A stretch of DNA of 64,000 nucleotides from Polytrichum commune. Taxonomy: Eukaryota > Streptophyta > Polytrichopsida > Polytrichales > Polytrichaceae. The translations under genes and the position numbers were made by a program. A model generated the notes under the pieces. It saw nothing but the letters and a program-made list of their open reading frames with translations. It was not told the DNA's origin and did not search any database. Position 1 is the stretch's first letter. Every line of letters begins with the position of its first letter. The DNA is taken from assembly GCA_950295325.1 (NCBI GenBank), contig OX485805.1, positions 13,627,501-13,691,500 of the forward strand. Direction: 5' to 3'. This document shows positions 22,505 to 35,721 of this stretch, piece after piece.

Positions 22505-25500
22505 ATGTGGGGCGTCAGGGGAGCACGGCTGTGGCGGAGCCTGGAAAAGATCGAGAGAGGCAGCCGTGGAAGTCAGGAGCCGAGATGGCAAGCTTTGGGA
22601 GCGTGTGTACAAAACCTGTGTGCCGGAAAGATTGAGATTTCCAACGTCGCCTCGAAGGCTTCGTCTAATGCAGGTAAAATATTGGATGGTTGTGAGCGAT
22701 AATAAACTCGGTTTGCAATATTGGTCGAAAATTTCAGGTTCCAGTATCTTGTGAATAGCGTGTGTTGGAATCTGGTAATACGATTTCATGTAGTCGAGGG
22801 ATGTGGAAGAGGGTTGAATATCCAATGCGAGTAGTTGGTCTCATTCTGTTGGTAATGACATCAACACGTTAGATTGTAGAGCACCTCCTCCTCTCTCTAC
22901 CTCGATCCCATTTCAGGTTTTGAATCCTGTTTTCTTCCCATGACATTATTATATTGTGTGATTTTCAACATAAAAACGACTTGGTGACATTTGAATTGAG
23001 AGGGAAGCAAGGTAAAGCATGAATGAGATGGGGAATTTCATGCGCTGAGCGAGTCTGAGTTGCTAAACGTAGTAATTGTGGATTTTTGTAGGGCTAGGTG
23101 GAGGCTGGCTACAAGATGGAAAACAGTTCAAATCCCTCCCTATCTGGCAACAGAAGATGGTAAGTATTATATGTTCCAGAGACATCCTTGAGATAGGCGA
23201 CTGTCACAAGTGCTGGAATCAAATTTTGGATTGTTAAGCAAATTAGAACTTCAAATGAATGCAGATGGACAAGGATGCTCTAATTTCATGTGAGTTTTGG
23301 TGAATCAAATTGCGCTCTTTTTAAGTCTCGATTGAATGGAATGTCTCTCCTGGGCATGGGTCAACGGCAAGGGAATATGTACCAATAAAAATGAAAACAT
23401 GTCGATTGATTTCTCTGATGATGATAAACTATATGCTGTTGTGATGACCAGGGAATCACAAGCAAAGCAGAGTCCTGTAAAGAAGATGCCGGTGACCAGC
23501 TAGTGCGCTCACCACTTTCTCAAGCTCCTGGGCCAGTAGACGGTGCTGACGGAGTCACAAAAACAGCAATTAATCCAAAGAAAGATGCACAGGCTGTTTT
23601 GACTTATATAAAGCAGGTTCACCATTCTCTTCACCTGGATTACACTTTGAGCTTGGTTATTTTCTAGAAGGAAATTACCAATTTGTTTTTCTCTGTTGTT
23701 AAACGGATAAGTGTGGCCACTTAACCATCGTTTGTCGGTATTCTACTCTCAGTCCTCTTCCTAGTATAACATCTCATACCTTTTTAAATTTGCCAAATGT
23801 GGAAATGAAGCATGGATGTGTGCAATAACTCCAATAAGTCTGCCTGTTTTCCACAGTACAGATGTAGTTCATCATGCTCAATCAATAACCCAAGAGGTTT
23901 CTCCTTTTGGTAGTGTCTTTCCTGTGCACTCTTCAGTTCTTCAGAACAATGTGTGGCTGTTTTGGCTTTTCTGGGAATTAATCTCTTGTCACCCAGGCAT
24001 GTACCCTGGCATTTTCAGCTTTTCGTATGGAAACATGTATCTTTTGATTGTCTGCTCCATACTGTCCTCAGTTTGAACCAGGCATTTGTAACTTCCTTCA
24101 TCATAACTTTCTCAGGTAGCCTCCATTCTGAAAGCTATTTTGTTACTTTTTAACTGCATTTCAAGCAGTGGTATGACTGACAAGGTGGATGTTTTGGTTA
24201 AATAGAGTCCAAAGAAAGTGAATCTGGTTGCTGAGTTAGTGCGAGGCATGCGTGTGGATGATGCATTAATGCAATTGGCTGTATCCACAAAACGGGCTGC
24301 CAAGGTTGTTGCAAAGGTAGTGCATCTTCTCATGGACCTTTGGAATTTTTATTTTTTTAAACTTCTCAACTCTTGAAAGTTGGTCCCACATGGGAATGGG
24401 GTCTGGCCTGGTCTTTGAAGGCATGTATGGAATAAGTGAACTCAATATATGTCAAACTGAGTCTGTTTTATATGCAGGTCATGACTTCTGCTCGTGCCAA
24501 TGCTACCCACAACCATGGTTTGGACAAGGACAAACTCATTGTTGGTAGGTCACAGCCCGCTTACCCCTTCTATTGACTATGTTGTATCATCTCTCTCTAG
24601 CTACAAAGTGGATTGCAGCAATATTGTAGTGAAGGAACTAGTCCTTTGATGGGAGTGTAAGTGCTCCTGAGGGCTTGATTTTGATGTCTACTGACTTAAT
24701 GTAGACTAGACTCTTAGGGCCACTTGTCACTATGGCTCAAGGGCGGTGACCATGAAACTGTGAGGGCTGTTAAAATTTATTTGAAGGCCATATCGTGGAA
24801 AATTGACTTGAAGTCTGTGGAGTCATGGGTCTTCAAGGGCATCTTAAAGACATGCAACCGGGCTCTCAACTGAATGCTATTTCATCACCATCCTATTCAT
24901 GTGGGCCCTTGAACACAATAAGTCACAAATAATTAAGGGTTGTGAGATTTGCAAGTGTAATGATGTCCTGGTATTGTGTAAGACCCACCCCTTTGAGATG
25001 AGCCTGATGCAAATTCCGTTAGACCACGGAACATTCTCCATTTGGATTCCATGTAGGATTTTCATCCATTTGAAGCATTCTTGGTCCCTTAGGCCCTCAA
25101 GCTCTAGTTCAAAGTAAGTGAAGTGGATGGTCTCAGCAGCTTAAATTAAAAAGCACAGCAAATAAATATTTATTTTTTCAAATAACTAAAAAGATAAATA
25201 AAAATATCTATTACCACCTTTTTTTCTCGTTTACTAGCACAAAGTGTATCAGAAGGTAGTTTTCACCCGAGTGATTTTTAGATTTCAACGGTCATGGGCC
25301 CTCCAGTGCAAAGTGTGCCATAGAAAGAGGAGGGAGATACTTATGTGTTCTCATATATTCCTATTCATGTGTGAGCAGCGGAATCTGACTTTTTTCTTAT
25401 GTGGGATTTTGCAGCTGAGGCATTTGTAGGCAAGGACAAGTACTTGAAAAGACTTAGGATCCATGGAAAAGGAAAGGCAGGGAAGATGGTGCATCCACGT

Positions 25501-25689
25501 TGTAGACTTACAATCATTTTGAAGGAGTTGTCCCCTGAGAAAGAAGCAAAGCTTGCTAGGCTTCGAGTCTTGAGGTCCCACGGCAGAAAAATTCATGGTA
25601 GCAATGCCAAGCTAGCACCTCATCGGGTTATTCAGACACAGTGGCAATGGTCGAGGAAGAGGGTTCAAATTGAAAGCCCATCTTCTTAG
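22505..25689 (+). CDS. Mitochondrial ribosomal protein uL22m, 6 exons
   Basis: Exons 22505-22673, 23092-23159, 23452-23616, 24206-24316, 24478-24544 and 25415-25689 join in phase to 284 residues. uL22 lines the polypeptide exit tunnel of the large subunit. Exons 4-6 carry the L22 fold: SPKKVNLVAELVRGMRVDDALMQLAV, KRAAKVVAKV, TSARANATHNHGLDKDKLIV, AEAFVGKDKYLKRLRIHGKGKAGKM, HPRCRLTIILKE. Exons 1-2 (MWGVRGARLWRSLEKIERG...GWLQDGKQFKSLPIWQQ) are not L22 sequence. They are a near copy of the first two exons of the neighbouring uS5m gene and supply the predicted mitochondrial presequence. The exon 3 donor (CAG|GTTCAC) is weak but phase-correct. Confidence 0.9.
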
Positions 25690-27163
25690 GAAGCACACAA
25701 TTGATGGGGTGACTTCTTACAGTGACTCAATGGGGATTATGGAGCTCTTTGAGATGCTGACTTCATTTCACAGAACGAATTCAGCAAGTAATCCAATTTG
25801 GGACACATAGATGGACATTTGTAGTGACTAAGTACATTGGATTGAAGTAGAGCTACAATTGTTTCTACACTAGCTTCCTTCTTGTCCAATATTGTCAAAT
25901 CAAAGGAATACAGCAAGGGGAAACCTTGAACCAATAACGGATTATTTTCTTGTTGAGTTCAGGTGAATCATTTCTTGACTATGAGTGACGAGTCATAATA
26001 TTTCAGACATAATTTGCACATAGATAGCAAATAGCATTGAGATTAAGAGCAAGACAACAGTAGTCTTTGTGCAAATCCATGTACTAAGCTATGTGTGGAA
26101 TAAACAGTGTCAATAAACTAATGTCCCACAGGATTTTCCAAAGTTTCAAAATATTGCTGCAGATTATTAGATGCTTAGACTTGTGTGGTGGAATGAAATG
26201 AGTAGTTTGCAAATAAGAACTTTATGACTGTTGGCAAGGAATGAAAATGTTGTTACAAGCAACACTAGAACCTAGTTGATAATGGGGTGCTACTAGGTCA
26301 TCACCTCTGGTTTCTTCGAATGTCCTCTCTAATTTATCGTGGAGCTTTATTGGGTGAATTGCATCCTAATCCCACCCACAGATATATATATATAAAAGTG
26401 TTCATGCCCACTGTTTATATTTGACAGGAGCACCTCAGACGTACATTTGGCACTCCATGTTTTGACTGCCTGGCACAATCCCATGCAGCCCATCTTTCTT
26501 GTGAAGCATGGTTCAAGATTATCTGGGGCAGGGCCAGAGGAGAATTGTTGGAACCATACAAAAAATATGAGGTAGCAGGGCTGCTTTTGGGTCATGAATT
26601 TATCACACCTTTGCAAAAAACTTTCTACAATGTATTATGTTTTTGTAATGATGTGTGACACTTATAGAATCCAGAGCCAGCCAGGGACTTTTGGTGAAAA
26701 GGGGCATTTGTGGAGTCAAACGAATTGCATTTATGCCCAATTTGGAAATTGGAATCTAATAAAGAACAGGTGGTGGAGATCGGAGCAGTGATCGGGGAGA
26801 TTTTTGGGCATAATCGATTGAGATCCTAGTGTTTGCAAGTCCAACCGGTTACATGTTGACATCCTTCGGTTTTTCTATATTAGTTTGAGGTATATTCCAT
26901 AAATTCCTCTAAATTGATCGGTAATTCTCCTAAGTCTTGAATTTGACAGTTATTTCTCAAACTCAACAGGTTCATTTGTAACTAACTGCTGGTTCTCCCC
27001 GATCATAGGATCAGAGTGGTACATACTACAAAGGCTGAAAGGCTTGGTCAGCAGGGTTAATTTTTCTGCCTGTTTTAGCCTGTCACACATCAAATTTCCA
27101 TCAAAATACTCTCAAACTTGTTACACGAAAGGAAAGAGGGGAAAACCAAAAAAAACCAAAAAA

Positions 27164-27198
<35 letters not shown>

Positions 27199-28440
27199 CA
27201 AAAACAAAAGAAACAAAAAAGGAACCCATCAAAAGAAAATTGGTTATGAAATGAAATATACACACATCACACATAATTTCAAGTTTTGGTAATTTTGGTT
27301 AAGTATCATTATAAACAATCAAGCATTCAGAGTGTATTTAAATGTCATTTATTTTGTTTATGATTCATGCATTCATAGGAAGAGCATGGACATAAATTCC
27401 ATTTCACATGTACTAAGGTAGAAGATGCTAAAACCAAAACTTCATCCATAATCAACACCCTAAAATCTTGCACAAGTAGTTTATACTAATTATGAGCATA
27501 TTCACCACCTTGGTATTAGACTTTTCTGTTCATTTTGGTTCATCTGCAAATAAAACTTTGAGACCTTGTAACTTCCACACACGGAATTCAAATAAGGTAG
27601 ACATGCCTAATTCCAACATATAAACTATTTGGACACATATATTCGAGCGGTATGTGATTAGGTGTGGATCTAAGAAAGACATTATTAGCCTAAAATGTCA
27701 TGTGTTTGAAAGAGATTGGATTCCATGTTCAAAATATGCTTACTATTCTAGGTTCAATTATCAACATATTTGGGGGGGACTAATTAGAAGACCACTTAAT
27801 GAGCAAGAGAATCTTCACTTTGATGATGAATAAGACGTTCATAAGCTCCAAAAGTTATGAGGCAAATGGCTACATGATTTGCTATTCATCTAGCACTAAT
27901 CAAGTATCATATTGATAATGGGTACAAAGAAAAAAGTATCCAAATTAGGCACATCTACCTTAAGTATGTTGAAATATCTTGTCATTTGCTAATGATAATA
28001 TTTTCAAATTATAAATATGAATAGTAGTATTTGTGCGCCATGCTCAAAATGATGGTTTTAGCACCATCTACCTTAAAACATTTAAAATTGGGTATTATAT
28101 TTCACTATAGACTCCGAAAAGCACCCTATGCATTTAAGTAATTGTTGAACCTTGGCAGCCTTTTCTTACATGTAAGGGTTTTTATACATGAGGTTGATTT
28201 TGAGTTACTTAGCAAGCCCTTTTGAGGCTTTTGGTCAGTCAATCTTGAATTCCACCTTGCATATAATGAAATGAAAATATTTGAAGCCTTTCCTTGTATT
28301 TCCCCATAGGAGTGAAAGTTTCTAAAAATATCAAGCTTCTGATTGCATTTGCAATCTCTAAAGGTCTAAGATGTCAACTACACTACATAGGTCATTTTTA
28401 TTTATTTTCAAATACATTTAAATACTATCACAAAAATCAA
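25690..28440. other. AT-rich intergenic sequence, no gene seen
   Basis: An (AAT)n microsatellite lies at about 27167-27195, next to A-rich imperfect repeats. A TGATTAGGTGTGGATCTAAG segment near 27656 is the inverted relative of repeats near 21770 and 39905. Open frames here are short and compositionally biased. Confidence 0.5.
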
Positions 28441-28448
28441 CCTTACTG

Positions 28449-29527
28449 CAGTCAGGACTCTATAAGTGTTACCCCTATAAGTGTTATAATTACATATATG
28501 TTAAGAAAATTTTACCCCTTTACAAAAACACAATTGGTAGTGAGTGTTATGTGTTAAGTGTACATTCTTTGCTCTCTTCTTTGTTAATTGCACCTTTATA
28601 AGTGTTAATTTTGAGAAAATTGAGGTAATAATATATGAGAGTATACATTTTAAACATGTAATCACATTTATCCCATATTCTTTGCGAACAAGTCAAATAT
28701 TCTCTCTTATTCTCTCTTATAAATCATTCCTCCTTGTGCACTTTCAAGTAATTTGGGAGAGGAGATGGCAGACAGAGAAGGTTTGGGAGTTGGGGTGCTT
28801 GTTGTTTGCTAGTTGGGGCTTACAATACTTGATAGAGCATTTTTCAATGTTAAGTGTTCTTTCGATCTCTATTGTGAGGGAGATAGAGGAAGCTAGGCGC
28901 TTGGTAGAGGTTGATGAAGTTGCTACTCTACTTCATCAACTGATGTTGTTGTCATCTAATAGTGAGGTGGGTGACACGATGAATGCTCATGAATACCTCA
29001 ATTATGAGATGGAGTTTGATTCAAACAACCCCTATGAACCTACCGATGAGGAGTCTTTGGATATGTATTTGAGGTTATGGTTGATGTGGTAGAAGAAGTT
29101 GTAGGATTGAGTGTTGTTGAGCGTTCTCTAGAGACTTTAAAGAAATACTTTGAACAAAGACCAAATGATGCCCTATCACACATGAGGAGCATTCAAGGAC
29201 TCCTAAAGTTTCATCTCATCATTTGGAAGCTTCTCGTCAGACTACTATAGACTCTTTCTTTCGGTTAGTTTAGTTGGAAGAAGCTCGTCAAGTTACTACT
29301 GTATAGATTATTTCTATCAATTAGTTTAGTTGAATCATGTATTATCATTTGTACTTTCATTTTTATTTTTATAAAACGTTATGTTCTTCATTTTTGGAAT
29401 TTTTGAGTGTTATTTCTATAAATGTTATTAATCATCAGTATGATTTCTATAAGAGTTACTTGTTATAATTCTATATATGTTATTTTTTTGCTACTCCCGA
29501 CCTGTAACATTTAGAGAGTCCTGACTG
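28449..29527 (+). mobile_element. Internally deleted Tigger/pogo-like DNA transposon
   Basis: Terminal inverted repeats begin CAGTCAGGACTCTATAAGTG (from 28449) and, on the other strand, CAGTCAGGACTCTCTAAATG (from 29527). A TA dinucleotide follows the right end (29528-29529), as expected for TA-targeting Tc1/mariner-superfamily elements; the left TA is three bases off. Subterminal TATAAGTGTTA motifs are repeated at both ends. Inside, about 28860-29240 encodes a Tigger-type transposase C-terminus, with MNAHEYLNYEMEF...EPTDEESLDM, then after a frameshift VVERSLETLKKYFEQRPND. The DDE core is missing. At about 1.08 kb it is non-autonomous. Confidence 0.75.
28867..29240 (+). pseudogene. Tigger/pogo transposase C-terminal fragment, frameshifted
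   Basis: The frame ending at 29092 carries EEARRLVEVDEVATLLHQLM and DAHEYLN-like text. Near 29065 the homologous text moves to another frame and continues VDVVEEVVGLSVVERSLETLKKYF to about 29190. This resembles the helical C-terminal tail of CENP-B/Tigger transposases (DEExL, ALxxLxxYFEQ). No upstream catalytic domain remains. Confidence 0.6.
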
Positions 29528-29529
29528 TA

Positions 29530-31072
29530 TGGTGTTCCTGCACAATGTTTGTTACTTTGGTTGTGAAAGTTTGAAGGATTTTGGACTTTTTTCATAATTT
29601 CTGTGCTTTAATTCTTACATGAATATATTGGAGAAGAAAACCAACCCATCAATATTTCGTTGAACCCATCACAAGCCCATCAAGAGCCTTCATAAAAAAA
29701 TGGACACTGGTGGTCACACTGGATGGCATCAGGACCTTCTGACACCATTCCATAGTCACAGATCCCAGAATGGAAGCACCGGCCTATCTCCAATACCTAA
29801 ATGTAGTATCTCTCCCCCCATTTACCTCCAGCCATCTTCACCTGCATTGCAAACTTGCATTCCCAGGCTATTTTGAGAAGAATCTGCATATCTTTTCTGA
29901 TCTATACCTATGCTTTGTGAGGTTCAAAACATCATGGCTATTCACAACTAGGTGATGACATTGACATGCATTACCTGTGTGCCCACCCTGGGCACGAGTA
30001 ATGAGCACTGAAAGGAGGTATCGTCTTGCACATTAGTTAACATGCAAGTATGCATCACATGAGCACAGTTTGCAAACTTGTGAGGTGTTCCTTATCATCT
30101 TTCTCTAACAATGTTCACCAGCTACAGTTATCAAGTGCTTCTGAAAAGAAAATCTCGAGGATTTCCTTTCATTGTTGGGCGTTGAGGATAGCTTCTAAGA
30201 TAAGCTTGGTGTGCTCCAATGCAATCCAGTTGAGAGTACAAACCACACTTATGGTGAAATCTTCAGGAAATCTGAGTCCTAAAGGTATATTCATCTTATA
30301 TGTTTATGTCTACACCACTCAGTATATGTAATCCCTTATCCAGGAGCACTTTGGCTGTATTTACAATCTAGACAGTCAGCTCAAGTAGACATGGAGCTCA
30401 AGACATATCAATGCAGAACAGCACCTTGTAAACAGCGGCATTTGCTTCAGTCAAAAAGGTTTTTCTGCACATCAGCTGTGCAAGACAAACTCATTGCCAC
30501 AGAGCTATTTGTTTCATACTTTTGGTACAGACTTGACTGAGGGCTCTTTCAGATGAATACACACTTCTTCACCGAGACCTAAAGTAGAGACTTTCAACTC
30601 ATGGTGCCTCCCTGTCAGGTTTTGGCAGGTTGAGTTACAGCTCTGCCCAGGGCATCTGACCTTAGGAAAAAACTTCAATCGTCCTCACCTAACAAATGTT
30701 GGTGCTAGACTCCAAATTACCTCGTGAATATATTGTCTCTGTTTCAATTTTAATTACAAATGACTGCACCCTGCTAAGCATCTCCAACACAAGGATAAGA
30801 CTCATGCAGATGAACTATAATTCGAGTGACGCAGTCTGTCACTGATACCGGCCTTGTGGAACAACCCTCACGAGCAAGAAGGGTTGGTAACTATCTGATA
30901 AGGCAGATGTGTGCATTGACATGTACAATATTTGTCACAAAACCAACCTTCCCACTTGTTCCTGGACAAAGAATCCTGCTGGAGAACCAGGACAGCAGGG
31001 CCCCCACAACAAAGACCACAGATTATGGATACCATGTTGGTCCCTTTTGACAACATTAGTCTGTAGATATGC
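29530..31072. other. Intergenic sequence downstream of RPA1, no gene seen
   Basis: No domain-bearing frame was found. The stretch next to 31072 should include the RPA1 3' UTR; I could not identify a distinct polyadenylation signal. Confidence 0.5.
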
Positions 31073-34000
31073 TCAATACCCTCCACCATAGCCACCAGCT
31101 CGACCTCCCCCTCCATAACCCCCTCCATTAGCACCACCTCCTCCATAGCCACCTCCACCTCCACCTCTTCCACCCCCTCCTGATTGAGTAGGACAATCTC
31201 TTGCAAAGTGACCCCCTTCCCCACATTTGTAGCAGTTCCCAGATGTACCACCACCACCACCTCCACCTCCTCCATATCCTCCGCCCCCTCCATACCCAGC
31301 ACCACCACTGCCAGCACCTCCTCCATAACCTCCATAAGTGGAGCCACCTCGTCCCCCTCCCCCTCCCCCTCCCCCTCCTGAATCAGGACAATCCCTTGCA
31401 AAGTGCCCTTCTTGCTTACACTTGTAGCACTTTGTACTGCTCCCTCCTCCACCACCAACAGAACCTCCATAGGCCCCTGCATTCCCACCATAACCCCCAC
31501 CGTAACCAGTATTACTAGCCCCTCCAAATCCAATTGAGGGCTCAGTAGTTTTGTTGCCATTTCCATAAGTCGACCCTGTAAATCCAGGGGTTACACTTGG
31601 CGGTGTGATCCCTGTACTGGCTACAGGTCCATGCACAAGCTCCCCTCTAGTCAGCTTCCCAATCCAATCTATCATGATCTTACTCTCTGAAACCCAATCG
31701 ATTGGGTCTGCTTTCACCACTGTTGCTTTTATTCTTTGCTCATCGTTGTATGTCTCTTCTTTAACCTTCAGTTTGAACAAATACTTGGTAAATGTAAGCT
31801 TTTGTATGGCTTCACTAAATCTGTGCGGTTCATCCTGACTCCACATGAAGAGGTCTTTTGCTGGATGGCGCATGAGTTCCTCTGCTGCCTCCTGGAAGAG
31901 TGTAATCCATGTTGGGCCCGTATGATCTTGCACTTGAATGTTCAGCAAATACCTGCGTGAAGATCACAAAGTAGAATATGAATACCAACAATTTGCATCT
32001 CAAGGATCGCACTCCAGGACCAGCATCCTTATTTCAATTAAAGATTCTCACTTCACAAACATTCACCTTGAATGATTGCAATTTCTAATGAGACCTGCAA
32101 TCATGAAGCTTCATAGGTATCATACGTTGAAAATGAAATTTTTTGAGAAAGCTGACCTGTAATCACACTCTGGCACAGAGCGATCACATCTATCACAGCG
32201 CCATGTCCCATCTCCATTGTTTGTAACTTTCTTCATGCACTGCTTGCCATTCACCTCAAGAGGGCAGGCTGTATAGCAGAAATTTTCAGGTTTGACGTAG
32301 AAGACTGTAGCTCTTACTGTAATCCAGTCCGGCTTATCACCTCTACCTAAGCCCTCATCTTTTATAGCCGACACAGTTTTCCGAAGGTCAGCTCTTGATC
32401 CAATGCCACCTTCCCTAGAGATTGAGACAGTGGCAGAGTGTTTTCCATCCTGGTCAAACCACTCCCGAACCTGACGTGCAGCAGGAATATCAGGATTTAT
32501 AAGCATCTGTGTGGATGAGATTGTTCCAACACTCTTGCCACTGAAGTCACTTACTCGACCGGCTTTCACAGCTAAAACAGGGTTCTGTCCAGAATCACAG
32601 AGATCCTGCAATTGTTGCCCTTCTTTGTTGCAAAATCCACCCCACATGGTCACCTCCACACTGCGACCAGACTTATCCTTCATTTGTAGCGTTCTCTTCT
32701 GTGTCTCAATACCGTTCTTGCGTAATATTGTGCTTGAGGGATTGATAGACACAACCACCCCTATGATATCTATCATGGCATTATTCTCTGTGTTCTCAAC
32801 CTCAGAGATTGGCTTAAAATCAAACACCTGCTGCGGTATGGATGCATCCTCATCCAAGCATGGTTCGATGGTTGAGGATGACTCCAAAAATATCTCCCAA
32901 TCGTTCTTCAGATGATTGTAAGTTTTTTGAGCTGCCTTCAAAGAGCCTTTGGTGATTAGGTACACCTTCCCAACCTCAATGCGATCATAGAACTGATCCA
33001 CCACGTTGTTGAAGCATGTGGCTCGAATCTCTCCATTATCTGCATCCAGCAAGTCAAACGAGAACACTTTACCATCACCCTTAGCATTGTGGAATCGTCT
33101 AATATCTCCTTTAGCAGTGATGCGCGCTTTGATAGTCCATCGACCCTGGTAAGGATTCAATGCAGCAATAGGAATGATTCGAGCAGGTGCTTCATTTTTA
33201 GCAATTGGCCCTCGATTTGAATACACAGGAGCAGGCTGGTAAGGGGCCATAGGTCGACCATAACCACTCTGTTGCTGTCCTTGTTGACCATAACCACTCT
33301 GTTGCCCTTGCTGACCATATCCCCCACCTACTCCGTTCCCCATTGAGGTCTTTTGCAAACCATTAAGTTCAGGCTTGACCCCTGCACCAGCAGAAGAATA
33401 AGGATTATAGCCACCTCCAGCACCTTGACCTATGTTAAACCCTCCAGCACCATTATCCACACCACCCCCATTCAACGACTGCCCTATTCCCGCTCCTGTA
33501 CCCCTGAATCCACCGTTGGTTTGTCCCGACAATTGTGAAGGAGCAGCAGAAGAGACTCGTGCAGATTGTTGCTGCTGCTGAGCGCTACCAGGACCAGGTC
33601 CAGCAGCTGGTTGTTCTCCAGTAGGATTTAAAGGTTTAGGATCACCAACAATTTCAGCCTTGGAGGCCACAATTTCCATGTTGAGCACGATGATTATTCT
33701 GCAACAGAGAACAGCCGTCAAACCTCCACAAAAATCCTGAATTGAACTCTTCTATAGCTGCTGGCATAATATGAACTCATTCTCTCTCAGAGATTATGAA
33801 GTCATTCAGCACCATGCTCACAATAAAACAGGCAGTGAGATGAATGACATTTAGGTCACAACGGTGAGTAGCACTACAAACCTACTTTAATAATTCAGAA
33901 CTTCTTTGCCCAGGTGATTCGTTAATAAGAACTTTCAAAATCCATTCCAACCCAGCCAACTGTCATCTACAGAAGATGTTACATACATATAATGTTGATA

Positions 34001-34749
34001 TTCTAAAATTTCAATAACCCAAACTTTCGTACACGGTAGACAAGGACACACTACACAACGGAAATCATCAGCACATGACAATAGCTTTTCCACCGCTGAG
34101 TGCCATATTTCCATTGAAAACCCTACGATTAAACTCGTCTGTTCAGATGCAAACATGATACCCCTTACATCTGTCTAACATTTTGTTCAACTTCAAAACT
34201 TACTTCCTATTCTGCACGGTATTGCAAATGTACTCCAGAAGCTGCACAACAGAGCCCTTCACGGCCAAATTATTCTTCACTTTCTCATTCAACTGAGTCG
34301 CCAACATCGCTTGCTGCAAGTGCACACCATCAGAAAGTACCAACCGAAATCGCTCCGCTGTAGTCGACGCTGAGTTACCAATTTGACGAATGTCCATAAC
34401 CTGCACAACACACAAAAGCCATAAAGTTACTCACCACGCAAAGACCATTGCCATCCGTTAGACAGAATGCAACACCCCGATTGTAATTGAGTTGAATACT
34501 CTCGGCTGCTCTATAAAACTCTTAATACATGCTAGATCCATGCCGCGAATTCCAGCTTTACTATAGCATGGCGAAAACATGCAAGCAACCTCCTACACCA
34601 TGGACACCGATTGCCCTTCGCCCTAGACGGATGAGGCACAATTTGAGAAATTGAAATGAAATCCAGACACAAACCTGGAGTACGGGACGGAGCTCGACAT
34701 CGCCACTCTGGAGAGCCAAGATGGCGTTCGGAGTGAGCATGTGCGCCAT
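31073..34749 (-). CDS. RPA1: Replication protein A 70-kDa subunit (RPA1), zinc-knuckle type, 4 exons
   Basis: Minus-strand exons 34749-34675, 34400-34204, 33698-32157 and 31952-31073 join in phase to 897 residues. RPA1 is the large subunit of the heterotrimer that binds single-stranded DNA in replication, repair and recombination. In order: the RPA1-N fold ([13 protein letters not shown]...[12 protein letters not shown]...RFRLVLSDG), a Gln/Gly-rich linker, DBD-A from [24 protein letters not shown] with [20 protein letters not shown] with the zinc ribbon [10 protein letters not shown]...WRCDRC, and the trimerisation segment ([24 protein letters not shown]). A long Gly-rich tail holds two CCHC knuckles: [14 protein letters not shown] (about 780) and [14 protein letters not shown] (about 845). 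Arabidopsis RPA1C/E-type paralogues, linked to DNA repair, have such tails. Upstream, AAAACCCTAAG at 34864 resembles a telo-box. Confidence 0.93.
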
Positions 34750-35721
34750 GCCTGCTGGATGATTTTGGAACTACGCTAAGCAATCGAATTGCAACCACTA
34801 CCCCGCCGCGTCGTGCCGCGATGAGTACAGCATGCTGAAATTGCCAAGGAGAATGGGAGCGTAAAACCCTAAGATAGGAGCGAGGGTTTCAATCGGAGTA
34901 GAAGCTTGGAGTGGAGAATGAGGAGAAGAAAGAGACGAAGAGTTTGCGCTTCGCTCGCACACTCTCTCCCTTCTTCTCCCTCCTTGCCTTCGGTTCCCGC
35001 CACACCGACGTCCCGCCTCTCATCCACACCATCATCCATCGTTCATCCGTTCCTTTCACTCACGAAGTTGAGCTTCATCCATTTGTGGATGTACGATTAT
35101 CATCTGTGGTGGCTTCGTACACAAGACTCTTCTCCAAGCTTGGATAACCTTAGGGTGGGGTTTTCAATTGGGTCCAACACCAAAGAAACTCCAAAATTGA
35201 GCAATTCTATTGGTTGAGAGCAATATACTGGGGTCGGGTCAAAGTTATGAGAAAATGAAGTGGCATAAATGTGGCATCACTTTCTCAACAAATATCCGTG
35301 GTCCCAACTCAAGAAAATACTTGATTTGGTTTATTTAAATGAAATGTTGATCTTAGGTCCAATTTTTAGTCCAAAGTACGGTCCATGTTTCTCGTTTGTT
35401 GTGCAGTGATTCCTTGGTAGCTTCATTCATAAGACTCTTCTCCATGCTTGGACAACCTCGAAATAATCGCATACTTAGTTTAGTAGTTGAGGTTTTACTT
35501 GGAAGCTTGCTAGGTGCATTCTTTTGGTGTATTATAAGGTGGGCTATGATCTAACGTTGTGATGGTTGGGTGCTATGCATTTTTTTTCTTCTCCCTTGCC
35601 ACACCAATATGTAGCAACCTATTGCTTGTCAGTTAAGTACACTAAATGTGATATTTACTGTCATATGGTAGTTTATGTCACTATGGTAATTTTTTGGATG
35701 ACACTTCTTATGAATAAATGA
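34750..35721. other. RPA1 upstream region and intergenic sequence
   Basis: Open frames at 34906-35217 are Arg/Ser-rich translations of a CT-rich tract and overlap the likely RPA1 promoter. Nothing convincing beyond that. Confidence 0.45.

Larger units (their letters stand above)
22312..23300 (+). repeat. Right arm of the ~1-kb inverted duplication (promoter to intron 2 of the uL22m gene)
   Basis: Mirror copy of 20450-21450. Homology covers the promoter elements, both uORFs, exon 1, intron 1, exon 2 and the first part of intron 2. It is lost near 23295, before the uL22-specific exons start. Confidence 0.88.

Noticed and set aside
34906-35217. Plus-strand 103- and 78-codon frames upstream of RPA1
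   Set aside because: Low-complexity CT-rich translation overlapping the RPA1 promoter, with no domain.
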